DNA of 64,000 nt from Nocardiopsis alkaliphila YIM 80379 (lineage in GTDB: Bacteria > Actinomycetota > Actinomycetes > Streptosporangiales > Streptosporangiaceae): positions 15,916 to 79,915 of the forward strand of contig NZ_ANBD01000046.1 of assembly GCF_000341005.1 (NCBI RefSeq). The letters run 5' to 3'. The notes beneath the pieces were generated by a model. The model worked only from the letters and a program-made list of their open reading frames with translations, ran no database searches and had not been told where the DNA came from. Below, one piece after another: positions 36,512 to 45,426 of the stretch (its first letter is position 1; each line of letters starts with the position of its first letter). A program made the translations under genes and the position numbers.

Positions 36512-37941
36512 AAGGGCGCCTCTTCGTCGAGGGTGGTCTGCCCCGGGGGACGTTCCTCCGGCCGGTTCTCGGAGCGGCTCCGCTTGCGGCGTCGGCTCTT
36601 GGCCACCCAGGTCAGGGCCTCGATCAGTTCCTCCACCTCGTGGGTACGGATGCCGGGGACCGGGTCGCCGAAGTTCTTGGGTACGACCGCGTCGGTGAAG
36701 CCCAGACGCTGAGCCTCGGCGACCCGGCGCCGAACCCCGTTGACCGCGCGCACGTCACCGGCCAACCCCACCTCGCCGACCGCGATGAACCCGCTCGGAA
36801 GGGCGACGTCGTTGTTGGAACTGCCGGCCGCGATGGCCAGGGCCAGGTCGACGGCGGGTTCGCCCAGCTTCACACCGCCCACGGTGGACGCGTACACGTC
36901 CATGTTGGCCAGCTTCATGCCGGTGCGCTTCTCCAACACGGCCAGGATCATGTTCACGCGTGAGGTGTCCAGGCCGGAGGTGGCACGGCGTGGTGCCGGA
37001 AGCGGCGTGGGTGCCACCAATGCCTGGACCTCGGTGATCAGGGGACGTCGGCCCTCCAGGGTGACGGTGACACAGGTGCCCGGAACCGGATCGGAACGTT
37101 CGGTGAGAAAGAGCCCACTGGGGTCGGGAAGTCCTTCGATCCCCTTGTCCGTGAGCTCGAAGACACCGATCTCGTCGGTGGGCCCGTAACGGTTCTTGAC
37201 CGCGCGCAACAGGCGTAGCTGGGAGTGGCGTTCCCCCTCGAAGTGCAGGACCACGTCCACCAGGTGTTCCAGCAGCCGAGGGCCGGCGATGGAGCCGTCC
37301 TTGGTGACGTGGCCGACCAGCACGGTGGCGATACCACGTTCCTTGGCGATCTGGATGAGAGCGCCGGTGACCTGGCGGATCTGGGTCACACCACCCGGTA
37401 CACCGGTGGCCTCGGGGGAGACCATGGTCTGGACCGAATCGACGATCAGCAGTTTGGGCGCGACCGCGTCCACGTGGGCGGCCAGTGTCGCCACCGAGGT
37501 CTCCGCCGCCAGGTACAGCTGGTCGGAGAGCGCCCCGAGTCGTTCGGCGCGCAGTCGGACCTGCCCCGCGGACTCCTCACCGGTGATGTACAGGACCGGT
37601 GCCTTGGCGGCACGCATCGCGGCGACCTCTAGAAGCAGGGTCGACTTGCCCACGCCGGGTTCGCCGGCCAGCAACACGACGCCCCCGGGTACGGCGCCGC
37701 CTCCCAGGACCCGGTCGAGTTCGTCCACCCCGGTAGGGACCGCTTCGGCGCTCTCCACACTGATCTCGGTGATGGGGCGGGCCCTGGCGGTGACAGGGGT
37801 CGGTGCGACGGCGGCGGGTGCGGGTGCCCCCGCTTCCTCGACGGTGCCCCAGGCTTGGCACTCGCCGCAGCGGCCCACCCATTTGAGGGTGCTCCATCCG
37901 CATTCGACGCACCGGAACGAGGTCTTCGCTGCTTTTGCCAT
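36508..37941 (-). CDS. radA: DNA repair protein RadA
   Basis: A RecA-like ATPase that promotes branch migration in recombination. It has 477 residues: a four-Cys zinc finger at residues 11, 14, 25 and 28; Walker A GEPGVGKST at 93-101; the RadA-specific KNRYG at 249-253; and a C-terminal Lon-protease-like domain (GGVKLGEPAVDLALAIA). The basic tail RRRKRSRS is lineage-specific. ATG 37941 is preferred over GTG 37950 because homologues begin MAK. Its stop overlaps the convergent SSI-like gene. Confidence 0.95.
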   Translation of the reverse strand: MAKAAKTSFRCVECGWSTLKWVGRCGECQAWGTVEEAGAPAPAAVAPTPVTARARPITEISVESAEAVPTGVDELDRVLGGGAVPGGVVLLAGEPGVGKSTLLLEVAAMRAAKAPVLYITGEESAGQVRLRAERLGALSDQLYLAAETSVATLAAHVDAVAPKLLIVDSVQTMVSPEATGVPGGVTQIRQVTGALIQIAKERGIATVLVGHVTKDGSIAGPRLLEHLVDVVLHFEGERHSQLRLLRAVKNRYGPTDEIGVFELTDKGIEGLPDPSGLFLTERSDPVPGTCVTVTLEGRRPLITEVQALVAPTPLPAPRRATSGLDTSRVNMILAVLEKRTGMKLANMDVYASTVGGVKLGEPAVDLALAIAAGSSNNDVALPSGFIAVGEVGLAGDVRAVNGVRRRVAEAQRLGFTDAVVPKNFGDPVPGIRTHEVEELIEALTWVAKSRRRKRSRSENRPEERPPGQTTLDEEAPF

Positions 37942-38128
37942 GGTCGACACGCTAACGCCTGCGTGTGACAGGCCTGGCCGCCCTCGAGACGACCCGTGGG
38001 ATACATGAAAGTTACCTACGGGTTAGGGTGTTGATTTGGAAAATCATGTTAGAGAGTGTGTTGGGAATCACTCCCTTGTGTTCCTGAAGCCTTCTACGCC
38101 CCCCGCTCCTTGGAGAAAGGAAACCCGC

Positions 38129-39028
38129 GTGTCCCGCTCACACGTGTCCCCCACCCCCCGCTCCGGGCTTCGCCGTGTTCTGGCCAGGCTCACGGCCCCG
38201 GTGGCGATCGTCGCGCTGGGTGTCGGCCTGGCGGCCGCGCCCGTGGCCGCGGACGAAGTCGAGACGACCTCCTACACGCACTACGTCGCCATCGGTGACT
38301 CGTTCACGGCCGGACCCATGGTGCGAGCGAAGATGCCGCTCCTGGGCTGTATGCAGTCCTCGGTCAACTATCCCAAGCGCCTCGCGGAGGAGTTGGGGAT
38401 CGAGCAGATCACCGACGTCAGCTGTTCGGGCGCGGTGATGAACGACCTCTACGAGAAGCAGTTCAGCGACACCGACCCCCAACTGGACGCGCTCCGCCCC
38501 GAGACCGATTTGGTCACCGTGGGGATCGCCGGAAACGACTTCGGTTTCTCCGAGGTCCTCGTCGAGTGCGCCAAGCAGAGCCTGCGCAACCCCTTGGGCA
38601 GTCCGTGCGCCGACCACTACGGTTCGGAACTGGACGAGCGGATCGAAGGGATGCGGGGTGAGGTCTCGCAGGTCTACGCCGACATCACCGAACGCAGCCC
38701 GAACGCCACCGTCGTCGCCGTCGGTTACCTGCAGATCATGCCGGAGAGCGGTGGTTGCTGGCCGAGCACGCCGATCTCTCGGGGTGACGTTCCCTTCTTG
38801 GACCAGGCGCAGACCACCCTCAACACGATGATCGCCGAGGAGTCCGCGGCCCACGGGGCGATCTTCGTCGACACCCTCGAACGTGGACACGACGTTTGCC
38901 AGGGGTCGGACACCCGCTGGGTCGAAGGGCTGATTCCGGAGGACGGGGCGCCGGTCCACCCGAACAACCTGGGCATGGCCGCCACGACCGATTTCATCCG
39001 TGACGCCCTCGGTGTCCCCGCCCCGTAG
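38129..39028 (+). CDS. Secreted SGNH/GDSL-family hydrolase
   Basis: A 299-residue esterase or lipase-like enzyme with a signal peptide (about 1-43, ending AADE). The catalytic Ser is in GDSFTAGP (Ser58), block III is GNDFGF, and the final Asp/His block is near APVHPNNLG. Paired Cys (LLGCMQSS with DVSCSG, among others) match the disulfide-rich Streptomyces-type GDSL esterases. GTG 38129 has GAGAAAGG about nine bases upstream. The substrate is not predictable from sequence. Confidence 0.88.
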   Translation: MSRSHVSPTPRSGLRRVLARLTAPVAIVALGVGLAAAPVAADEVETTSYTHYVAIGDSFTAGPMVRAKMPLLGCMQSSVNYPKRLAEELGIEQITDVSCSGAVMNDLYEKQFSDTDPQLDALRPETDLVTVGIAGNDFGFSEVLVECAKQSLRNPLGSPCADHYGSELDERIEGMRGEVSQVYADITERSPNATVVAVGYLQIMPESGGCWPSTPISRGDVPFLDQAQTTLNTMIAEESAAHGAIFVDTLERGHDVCQGSDTRWVEGLIPEDGAPVHPNNLGMAATTDFIRDALGVPAP

Positions 39029-39041
39029 AGGCGCCTGACGG

Positions 39042-39094
39042 CCCTGGCGGACAGCGTTCGGTTAATGCGCTAATGACCGAAATGTCCGCCAGGG
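39042..39094 (+). terminator. Long hairpin after the GDSL hydrolase gene
   Basis: A perfect 12-bp outer stem (CCCTGGCGGACA with TGTCCGCCAGGG) encloses an inner stem (TTCGGT with ACCGAA). It lies 14 bases after the stop. It is probably a terminator, though its size would also allow a leader-RNA role for the downstream cell-wall hydrolase gene. Confidence 0.65.
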
Positions 39095-39197
39095 TCAAAC
39101 AGCCTTTACCCTCTTTGGGCCTCAAGTCCATTACAGAGAGTGACAGATTGTGATGATTGTGTGACCAATGGTGGTGAGTCGGTGACAGGGAGACCCG

Positions 39198-39210
39198 CGT
39201 CACAGTGACG
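39198..39210. promoter_or_regulatory. Short palindrome upstream of the NlpC/P60 gene
   Basis: CGTCAC-A-GTGACG is a 13-base perfect palindrome 33 bases before the start codon. Similar GTCA...TGAC palindromes occur upstream of two other genes here. The factor is unknown. Confidence 0.3.
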
Positions 39211-39243
39211 TGGCCCGTCCCGGCGGACCAAGGAGGGTCACGC

Positions 39244-39834
39244 ATGTATCTGCCGCCACACCACGAGCAAATGCGGGCCTGCCGTCCCACCACGGACCCG
39301 GGACAGCAGGCCGACACCGCCCAGGCACGCCGCCGGGGATCGCGGGCGTTTCTCGCCGCAGCGCTCGCCGCGGTGACCCTGGCCACCGGGACCGCACCGG
39401 CACTCGCCCACTCTCACTCAACGACCCAGACCCCCACCGCGGAGACCGCGTCGGGCCGTATCCACCAGTCCCTTTCCTCCAGCACCATCGAAAAGGCCAT
39501 CAGCGTCGCCCAGGCACAGGAAGGCAAGCCCTATGCCTGGGGTGGCACCGGACCGGGTTCCTTCGACTGCTCCGGACTGGTGCAGTACGCCTTCCGAGAG
39601 GCCGGGGTGAGTCTGCCCCGAGTCGCCCACGACCAGGTCAACTCCGGGACCCGGGTCTCCTACTCCAACGCCGAACGTGGAGATCTCCTTTACTGGACCA
39701 ACGGCGGCGGCTACGCCTACCACGTCGCCATCTACCTCGGTGACGGCCACATGATCGATGCTCCGAGCTCGGGCCGCAACATCGCCGAACGCGCCGTGAC
39801 GCGTTACAACCTCGCCGGAGGCGTGCGCCTGTAG
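39244..39834 (+). CDS. Secreted NlpC/P60 peptidoglycan endopeptidase
   Basis: A 196-residue cell-wall hydrolase that cuts D-gamma-glutamyl-diamino-acid bonds in stem peptides. The N-terminal basic region and hydrophobic core (FLAAALAAVTLATGTAPALA) form a signal peptide of about 45 residues. The catalytic Cys109 is in FDCSGLVQYAF and His160 is in YHVAIYLGDG. AAGGAGG lies eight bases before the ATG. There are no SH3 or LysM domains, so targeting depends on the short N-terminal linker. Confidence 0.93.
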   Translation: MYLPPHHEQMRACRPTTDPGQQADTAQARRRGSRAFLAAALAAVTLATGTAPALAHSHSTTQTPTAETASGRIHQSLSSSTIEKAISVAQAQEGKPYAWGGTGPGSFDCSGLVQYAFREAGVSLPRVAHDQVNSGTRVSYSNAERGDLLYWTNGGGYAYHVAIYLGDGHMIDAPSSGRNIAERAVTRYNLAGGVRL

Positions 39835-39991
39835 CGCACCCCCCACCCATGCCTCTTCCTCGACGGCCGTCGTCCTCACGGGCAGCGGCCGTCGACTCGT
39901 GTAGCGGGCCTCAGACCGACGGCCAAGGCGAAACGCCACGATCCCGTATCCGGTCGCCCCAAGACCGCGCGAAGCGCATACTCTGGGTCCT

Positions 39992-40927
39992 GTGAGCCCT
40001 ATCCAGGTCCCAGACGCGCCCGTGGTCCTTTCGACGGCGTCCGTCTACCCGGAGAAGACCCCGGCCGCATTCGAGATCGCCGCGAAGCTGGGGTACGACG
40101 GTGTGGAGGTGCTTGTCTCCTCCGACCCGGCCAGTCAGGACATCGAACTCCTCCGGCGCCTCTCGGACTACCACCAAATGCCCGTCACCGCGGTCCACTC
40201 TCCCTGCCTCGTTCTGACCCAACGGGTCTGGGGTCGAGAGCCCTGGGGCAAACTCCTGCGATCCAAGGAGATGGCGGAGGCCCTGGGAGCCAAGACGGTC
40301 GTGGTCCACCCGGCCTTCCGTTGGCAGCGCGACTACGCCAAGGGTTTCGAGAGCGGCGTGGCGCGGATGCAGGAGGAGACCGATGTGGTCTTCGCGGTCG
40401 AGAACATGTACCCGGTCCGGGTACGCGATCGCGAGGTCGTTCCCTATGCCCCGAGTTGGAACCCGTTGGACCGCGACTACGCCGACGTCACCCTCGATCT
40501 GTCCCACACCGCGATGTCCGGCTCCGACGCCATGGACATGGCCAAGCGGTTGGGCGACCGTCTCTCCCACGTCCACGTCGCCGATGGGTTCGGTGGCCAA
40601 AACCTTGACGAACACCTCATCCCTGGTCGGGGGACCCAACCCGTCGCCGAGCTCCTGGAACATCTGGCGGGCAACGGCTACGAGGGTCAGCTCGTCCTAG
40701 AGGTGAGCACCCGCAAGGCCGCGGACCGCCAGGCCCGGATACGGGAACTGGCCGAGGCGTTGGCCTTCACCAGGCTGCACTTCGCCGGTCCACCCGAACC
40801 CGAGTCGCGACTCGGGCGTCGTGAGCGGATCGCGCTGCTGCGCAGGCGTCCTCAGAATCCGCCTCGTCGCTTCTCGGTGGATGAGGGAGGGGCCATCGCC
40901 GACGAGGGGGCCATCGATCCCGACTGA
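39992..40927 (+). CDS. Sugar phosphate isomerase/epimerase-like TIM-barrel protein
   Basis: A 311-residue AP-endonuclease-2-fold (xylose-isomerase-like) protein. Metal-site regions are visible: [42 protein letters not shown] and VLEVSTR. Substrate is unknown. The C-terminal 55 residues are basic and then acidic and low in complexity. It starts at GTG with TACTCT ending seven bases upstream and no Shine-Dalgarno, so it may be leaderless. It is followed after 95 bases by proC. Confidence 0.87.
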   Translation: MSPIQVPDAPVVLSTASVYPEKTPAAFEIAAKLGYDGVEVLVSSDPASQDIELLRRLSDYHQMPVTAVHSPCLVLTQRVWGREPWGKLLRSKEMAEALGAKTVVVHPAFRWQRDYAKGFESGVARMQEETDVVFAVENMYPVRVRDREVVPYAPSWNPLDRDYADVTLDLSHTAMSGSDAMDMAKRLGDRLSHVHVADGFGGQNLDEHLIPGRGTQPVAELLEHLAGNGYEGQLVLEVSTRKAADRQARIRELAEALAFTRLHFAGPPEPESRLGRRERIALLRRRPQNPPRRFSVDEGGAIADEGAIDPD

Positions 40928-41022
40928 CCTTCGCGAGGAGGCTCGTCCACGGAGTGGGACGCGCCGTCCATCTTCGGCGTCGCGGGAGGTTAGCGTGGAG
41001 GGATCCGCAGAGAGGACCCTTC

Positions 41023-41817
41023 ATGATCGCGATCATCGGCGCAGGCAAGATGGGCGAGGCGTTGCTCGCCGGGTTGTTGGCCAAAGACCACTCCCCGGCA
41101 GACCTCCTGGTCACCGAACCGCGTGAGGAACACGCCGCGGAATTGCGCGCCCGATACGGGATCGAGACCGTATCGGCGGTGGACGCGGCCAAGCGTGCGC
41201 AGACCTTGTTGTTGGCCCTCAAGCCCCAGGACATGCTCGCGCTGTTGGACGAGATCGCCTCGCACCTGTCCGAGGAACGACTCCTCATCTCGGTGGCGGC
41301 CGGACTGACCACCCTGGTCCTGGAGAGCCATCTGCCCAGCGGCGTCCCCGTGGTCCGCGCGATGCCCAACACCCCCGCCCTCATGGGGCGAGGGATGACC
41401 GCGATCTCCGGTGGCGCGCACACCGATCCGAACCACCTGGAGCGGGCGGAGGAACTGCTGGGCACGGTCGGCGAAGTGATCCGGGTCGGCGAAGAGCACA
41501 TGGACACGGTGACGGCCATCTCCGGGAGTGGGCCGGCGTACTTCTACTTCATCGCCGAGACCATGATCGAGGCAGGTGTCGCGATGGGAATGCCACGCGC
41601 TACGGCGCAGCGGCTCGTGGGCCAGACGATCACCGGGGCCGCGGCCATGCTCGATGGCTCGGGGGAGCACCCGGTGGTGCTACGGGAGGCGGTCACCTCC
41701 CCAGGTGGCACCACCGCGGCCGCACTACGGGAGTTGGAACGACACGGGGTGCGGACCGCGTTCACCGACGCGATCGAGGCGGCACGGGACCGAAGCCGAG
41801 CTCTGTCCGGCAACTGA
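41023..41817 (+). CDS. proC: Pyrroline-5-carboxylate reductase
   Basis: The last step of proline synthesis, with NAD(P)H. It has 264 residues: an N-terminal Rossmann motif IIGAGKMGEALLAG, MPNTPALMGRGMTAI, and the signature block SGSGPAYFYFIAETMIEAGV. The C-terminal helical dimerisation domain contains VTSPGGTTAAALREL. The ATG at 41023 has AGAGGA eight bases upstream. A TAGCGT element lies about 30 bases upstream. Confidence 0.95.
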   Translation: MIAIIGAGKMGEALLAGLLAKDHSPADLLVTEPREEHAAELRARYGIETVSAVDAAKRAQTLLLALKPQDMLALLDEIASHLSEERLLISVAAGLTTLVLESHLPSGVPVVRAMPNTPALMGRGMTAISGGAHTDPNHLERAEELLGTVGEVIRVGEEHMDTVTAISGSGPAYFYFIAETMIEAGVAMGMPRATAQRLVGQTITGAAAMLDGSGEHPVVLREAVTSPGGTTAAALRELERHGVRTAFTDAIEAARDRSRALSGN

Positions 41818-41974
41818 TGGCCTTACGGTGATGGAAATCACATAAAAAATCGTGGTGTTCACTGGTCGTGGGGCGCTGCCATCAGCGTCGTAGGGAGTGC
41901 ATAAAGTCGGGCAGAGTGGGTGAAGAACTCACTTTCCCCAGCTCCAGTACCTCCTCCAAAGATTCCGGGGCCCC

Positions 41975-43903
41975 ATGACCAACCCTCAGCCGCCATCGGA
42001 CCCTTCCCACACCCCCGGCCAGTCCGGGCCGAACATGCCGCCGCCCGGAGCTCCGAGCGGTCCTCAGCCCTCCGGACAGTCCTCGGGTGGGCACCCCGCA
42101 CCTCGGTCGAACACCGGTGGGGGACCACCACCGGGAGGCACCCCACCCCAAGGCGGGGCACCCCCACCCGGCGCTCAGCCTCCTGTCGGACCTGCGGTGG
42201 GTGGGCAGCCTCCGATGGGCCCCCCGGCCGGTGGGCAGCCTCCGATGGGTCCCCCTTCCGGTGGGCAGCCTCCGATGGGTCCCCCTTCCGGTGGGCAGCC
42301 CCCGATGGGGCCGCCTGGTGGTCCGCCTCCGGGTGGGATGCCTCCGGGAGGTATGGGAGCCGGTGGGATGCCTCCCGGCGGAATGCCCCCGGGTGGGATG
42401 CCTCCGGGGCAGTTCGGTGGTCAGCCTCCGTTGCCTCCGCTGGGGCTCTTCCAGTCCAAGTCGGGCCTGCGCGCCGCGCTGCTCAACCTGTCCGGGGTCG
42501 GTGCGGGTTACTTCTACCTGCGTAACCGGCTGTTCTTCGGGATCAACGTGGGCGTCACGATCGCCCTGCTGGTCACCGCGGCGATCCTCGGCGCGGCGGA
42601 CGACCTGCTCGTGTGGGTCCCCTCCCTGCTCGTGTGGGTGCTGATCACCGTCGTGCACGGTCTGTTCGCCGGTCGTGCCCACGACCGTCGTCTCTTGGCC
42701 CGGGGCGAGCAGCCCTCGGCCAAACCCATGCCGATGATCCTGGCGGCCTGCCTGGCCTTGGTGATGATCGTCTCGCTCGTCGGTGTGTGGCAGGCCGGTG
42801 AATGGCGGTTGCGCGTCGCCGACGCGGCGCACGCACGTGGTGACTGCGACACGGCGATCGACGGCTACAACATGGTCGAATCCGGTTTCCAGCTCTCCAT
42901 GTCACCGGGCCTGATGGATCGGGCCCGTTCCGGTGTGGAGGCATGCGAGCTGCTTCGCCGTGCCCAGTCCGACGTGGAGAACGAGGCGTACGACCACGCA
43001 CTGGAGTCCTATGGCGAATACTTCGCGCACGAGCACTCCCGCTGGGAGGACACCGACGGTAGCGTCGCCGAAGTCCACCTGGACTACGCCTCCCAGCTCG
43101 CCACCGAGGCCGACGAGCTCTACAGCGGCGAGGTGACCGAGGAGGTCGAGGAGACCTTCCGGCAGGCCCAGGAGACCTATACCTTCGTGGCCGAGGACTT
43201 CTCGGACACCCCTGCGGCGGCCGAGGTGCCGACCGCCTTGGGCGACCTGTACGACCTGGCCACCGCTGACTACGCCGCGGAGAACTGGTGCGGTGCCTTC
43301 GACCAGATCGGCATGTTCGACGACCTCACCTGGGACTCCGCGCCGGAGATCGCCGACCGGATCGAGGAGGAGCGTCCCGACGCGGCCCTCAAGTGTGGGT
43401 GGGACCAGGTCGACACGGGTGACTTCGACGGGGCGGAGGAGACGGCCGAGTACCTCGAGGCCACCTACCCCGACCACGAGGCCGACGAGGTCGAGGACCT
43501 GGTCCGACACGCCGGAGCGGGCCGCGTCGAGGCCGAGATGGACAGGGCGGTCCTCCTCGGAGAGAGCGAGATCGAGACCGCACCCTGGGAGACCGGGGGC
43601 GGTGACAAGGTCTCCATCCAGTACGTGAACCACACCGACGAGGAGATGGTCTTCCTCTACGTCGGTCCGGACGCCGTGCACGGGGAAGTCGTCATCGAGC
43701 CCTGCGCGGACTGTGACAGCTCCTCACCGCCCACCGACGCCTCGTGCCTGAACGACGCGAACGCCATGGACTTGAAACTCGATCCGGGCGAATATCGGAT
43801 CCTCATCAACGCGACCAACGACTTCTTCACTCGTCCTCTGCACAACACCATCAACATGAAGGCCGGGGAGACCTACGCGGACTGCTTCTACCGGGAGCAG
43901 TAG
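41975..43903 (+). CDS. Proline/glycine-rich repeat membrane protein with TPR-like outer domain
   Basis: A 642-residue protein. Residues 1-150 are Pro/Gly/Gln/Met-rich, including four tandem GGQPPMGPP(A/S/G) units. A short conserved segment (SGLRAALLNLSGVGAGYFYLRNRLFFGINVG) leads into three transmembrane helices (about 185-205, 210-232 and 255-275). The extracellular part (about 280-640) has helical TPR-like spacing of Ala/Tyr/Glu residues and a C-terminal beta-rich domain with a Cys-rich EPCADCDSS segment. No enzyme motif is visible and function is unknown. Confidence 0.72.
   Translation: MTNPQPPSDPSHTPGQSGPNMPPPGAPSGPQPSGQSSGGHPAPRSNTGGGPPPGGTPPQGGAPPPGAQPPVGPAVGGQPPMGPPAGGQPPMGPPSGGQPPMGPPSGGQPPMGPPGGPPPGGMPPGGMGAGGMPPGGMPPGGMPPGQFGGQPPLPPLGLFQSKSGLRAALLNLSGVGAGYFYLRNRLFFGINVGVTIALLVTAAILGAADDLLVWVPSLLVWVLITVVHGLFAGRAHDRRLLARGEQPSAKPMPMILAACLALVMIVSLVGVWQAGEWRLRVADAAHARGDCDTAIDGYNMVESGFQLSMSPGLMDRARSGVEACELLRRAQSDVENEAYDHALESYGEYFAHEHSRWEDTDGSVAEVHLDYASQLATEADELYSGEVTEEVEETFRQAQETYTFVAEDFSDTPAAAEVPTALGDLYDLATADYAAENWCGAFDQIGMFDDLTWDSAPEIADRIEEERPDAALKCGWDQVDTGDFDGAEETAEYLEATYPDHEADEVEDLVRHAGAGRVEAEMDRAVLLGESEIETAPWETGGGDKVSIQYVNHTDEEMVFLYVGPDAVHGEVVIEPCADCDSSSPPTDASCLNDANAMDLKLDPGEYRILINATNDFFTRPLHNTINMKAGETYADCFYREQ
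42200..42319 (+). repeat. Four tandem 30-bp units encoding GGQPPMGPPx
   Basis: Four head-to-tail 30-base units, two of them identical, lie within the proline-rich coding region. They encode decapeptides differing only in the last residue (A, S, S, G). Such tracts often vary in copy number between strains by slippage. Confidence 0.85.
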
Positions 43904-43950
43904 GAGGGCTGATCGCTTCCGGTGAAGGTCCTGCTCCTGACTACGGCGAT

Positions 43951-43985
43951 CGGGGTCCACACGGGTTCGTCTCGTGTGGACCCCG
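43951..43985 (+). terminator. Terminator after the repeat membrane protein gene
   Basis: A perfect 13-bp stem (CGGGGTCCACACG with CGTGTGGACCCCG) with a nine-base loop, 48 bases after the stop. Confidence 0.75.
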
Positions 43986-44056
43986 ACGTGTCGTCCGGGC
44001 CCTGATTTGCGTACTGTGTGCTTCGAAACACGCACACCTGGAACGGGGGTCACCAC

Positions 44057-45247
44057 ATGGGAGGGCGTACGTCCTGCTCGCTTCGGGTGGCATGGGACGA
44101 AAGACTCACCACCTACGATTTCGGGCCGCATCACCCGCTGGCACCGATCCGCGTCGAGTTGACCATGGCGCTCAGCCGTGAGTTCGGCCTCTTCGACGGG
44201 ACGGGTGTCGATCTGATCGACGTCGAGCCGGCCTCCGACGAGCTTCTGTCCTTGGTACACGACGCCGCCTACATCAAGGCGGTCAAACGGGCCGGCAAGA
44301 CACTGGAGCCTGACGACGTCCACCTGCTCGGTACCGCTGACAACCCCGTCTTCCCCGACATGCACGAGGCCGCCGCGCTGATATCCGGCGCCTCGGTGGC
44401 CGCGGCCAAGGCCGTGTGGACGGGACAGAGTTCGCACGCCGCCAACATAGCGGGCGGACTCCACCACGCCATGCGCGGCAACGCCTGGGGCTTTTGCGTC
44501 TACAACGACCCGGCGCTGGCCATCGCCTGGCTGCTGGAACAGGGCGCCAAACGCGTCGCCTACGTCGACGTGGACGTGCACCACGGGGATGGCGTCCAGA
44601 ACGCCTTCTACAACGATCCGCGTGTGCTCACCATCAGCCTGCACGAGTCACCCGTGACGCTGTTCCCGGGCACCGGGCACGCTTCGGAGGTCGGTGGTCC
44701 CGACGCGGAGGGTTACGCGGTCAACGTCGCCCTGCCCGCCGGCACCGGCGACTCCGGCTGGCACCGTGCCTTCGACGCGGTCGTTCCACCACTGCTGCAC
44801 GAATTCCAGCCCGAGATCCTGGTGACCCAGCAGGGCTGTGACACCCACGCCCTCGATCCCCTGGCCAATCTCACCCTCAGCGTCGACGGTCAGCGTCGGG
44901 CCTACGAGGAACTGCACCGACTTGCCCGTAAGACGGCCGGTGGCCGGTGGCTCCTGTTCGGTGGCGGTGGTTATGGACTGGTCCAGGTCGTGCCCCGAGC
45001 CTGGACCCACCTGCTGGGGGAGGCGGCGGGCGCACCCATCGCCCCCGACCGGGAGACGCCGCAAGGCTGGCGGGACTTCGTCCGTGAACGCACCGGTGAA
45101 GCGGCTCCGCTGTACATGACCGACGGACGCGACGTCTCCTTCACGCCCTTCGAGCACGGCTACGACCCGGGCGATCCCATCGACCGGGCCATCCACGCCA
45201 CGCGCACGGCGATCTTCCCCAGCCACGGCATCGATCCCACCCTGTGA
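44057..45247 (+). CDS. acuC: AcuC-type deacetylase (class I HDAC fold)
   Basis: A 396-residue zinc-dependent deacetylase family member; AcuC enzymes deacetylate acetyl-CoA synthetase in Bacillus. Typical elements are HPLAPIRVELTMAL, GGLHHAMRGNAWGFCVYND, the zinc- and active-site YVDVDVHHGDGVQ (Asp171, Asp173, His175, His176), CDTHALDPLANLTLS and GGGGYGL. The ATG follows a GGGGG run nine bases upstream. A terminator and then a phosphatase-like gene follow, an order kept in other actinomycetes. Confidence 0.92.
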   Translation: MGGRTSCSLRVAWDERLTTYDFGPHHPLAPIRVELTMALSREFGLFDGTGVDLIDVEPASDELLSLVHDAAYIKAVKRAGKTLEPDDVHLLGTADNPVFPDMHEAAALISGASVAAAKAVWTGQSSHAANIAGGLHHAMRGNAWGFCVYNDPALAIAWLLEQGAKRVAYVDVDVHHGDGVQNAFYNDPRVLTISLHESPVTLFPGTGHASEVGGPDAEGYAVNVALPAGTGDSGWHRAFDAVVPPLLHEFQPEILVTQQGCDTHALDPLANLTLSVDGQRRAYEELHRLARKTAGGRWLLFGGGGYGLVQVVPRAWTHLLGEAAGAPIAPDRETPQGWRDFVRERTGEAAPLYMTDGRDVSFTPFEHGYDPGDPIDRAIHATRTAIFPSHGIDPTL

Positions 45248-45252
45248 ACGGC

Positions 45253-45280
45253 CGGCCCGGGACCCCACGGACCCGGGCCG
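45253..45280 (+). terminator. Hairpin after acuC
   Basis: A 9-bp stem (CGGCCCGGG with CCCGGGCCG) and ten-base loop, starting six bases after the acuC stop; no T tract. Confidence 0.6.
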
Positions 45281-45426
45281 TCGGATCACATGAAGGTGAA
45301 ATCCGCACGATCGCCGCGTGGAAGGCGTTCAGCGGGTAGGAAGGGATGAATACCGGGCGAACGGGAGCCGGCGCCGTGGTGGCCCCCGGCGTGTTACCGC
45401 GATCGCCGCCCAGGAGAGGAAGGGGT

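Noticed and set aside
39030-39243. c-di-AMP (ydaO) riboswitch upstream of the NlpC/P60 gene
   Set aside because: The conserved core blocks of that riboswitch are absent; only a hairpin and a short palindrome are seen.
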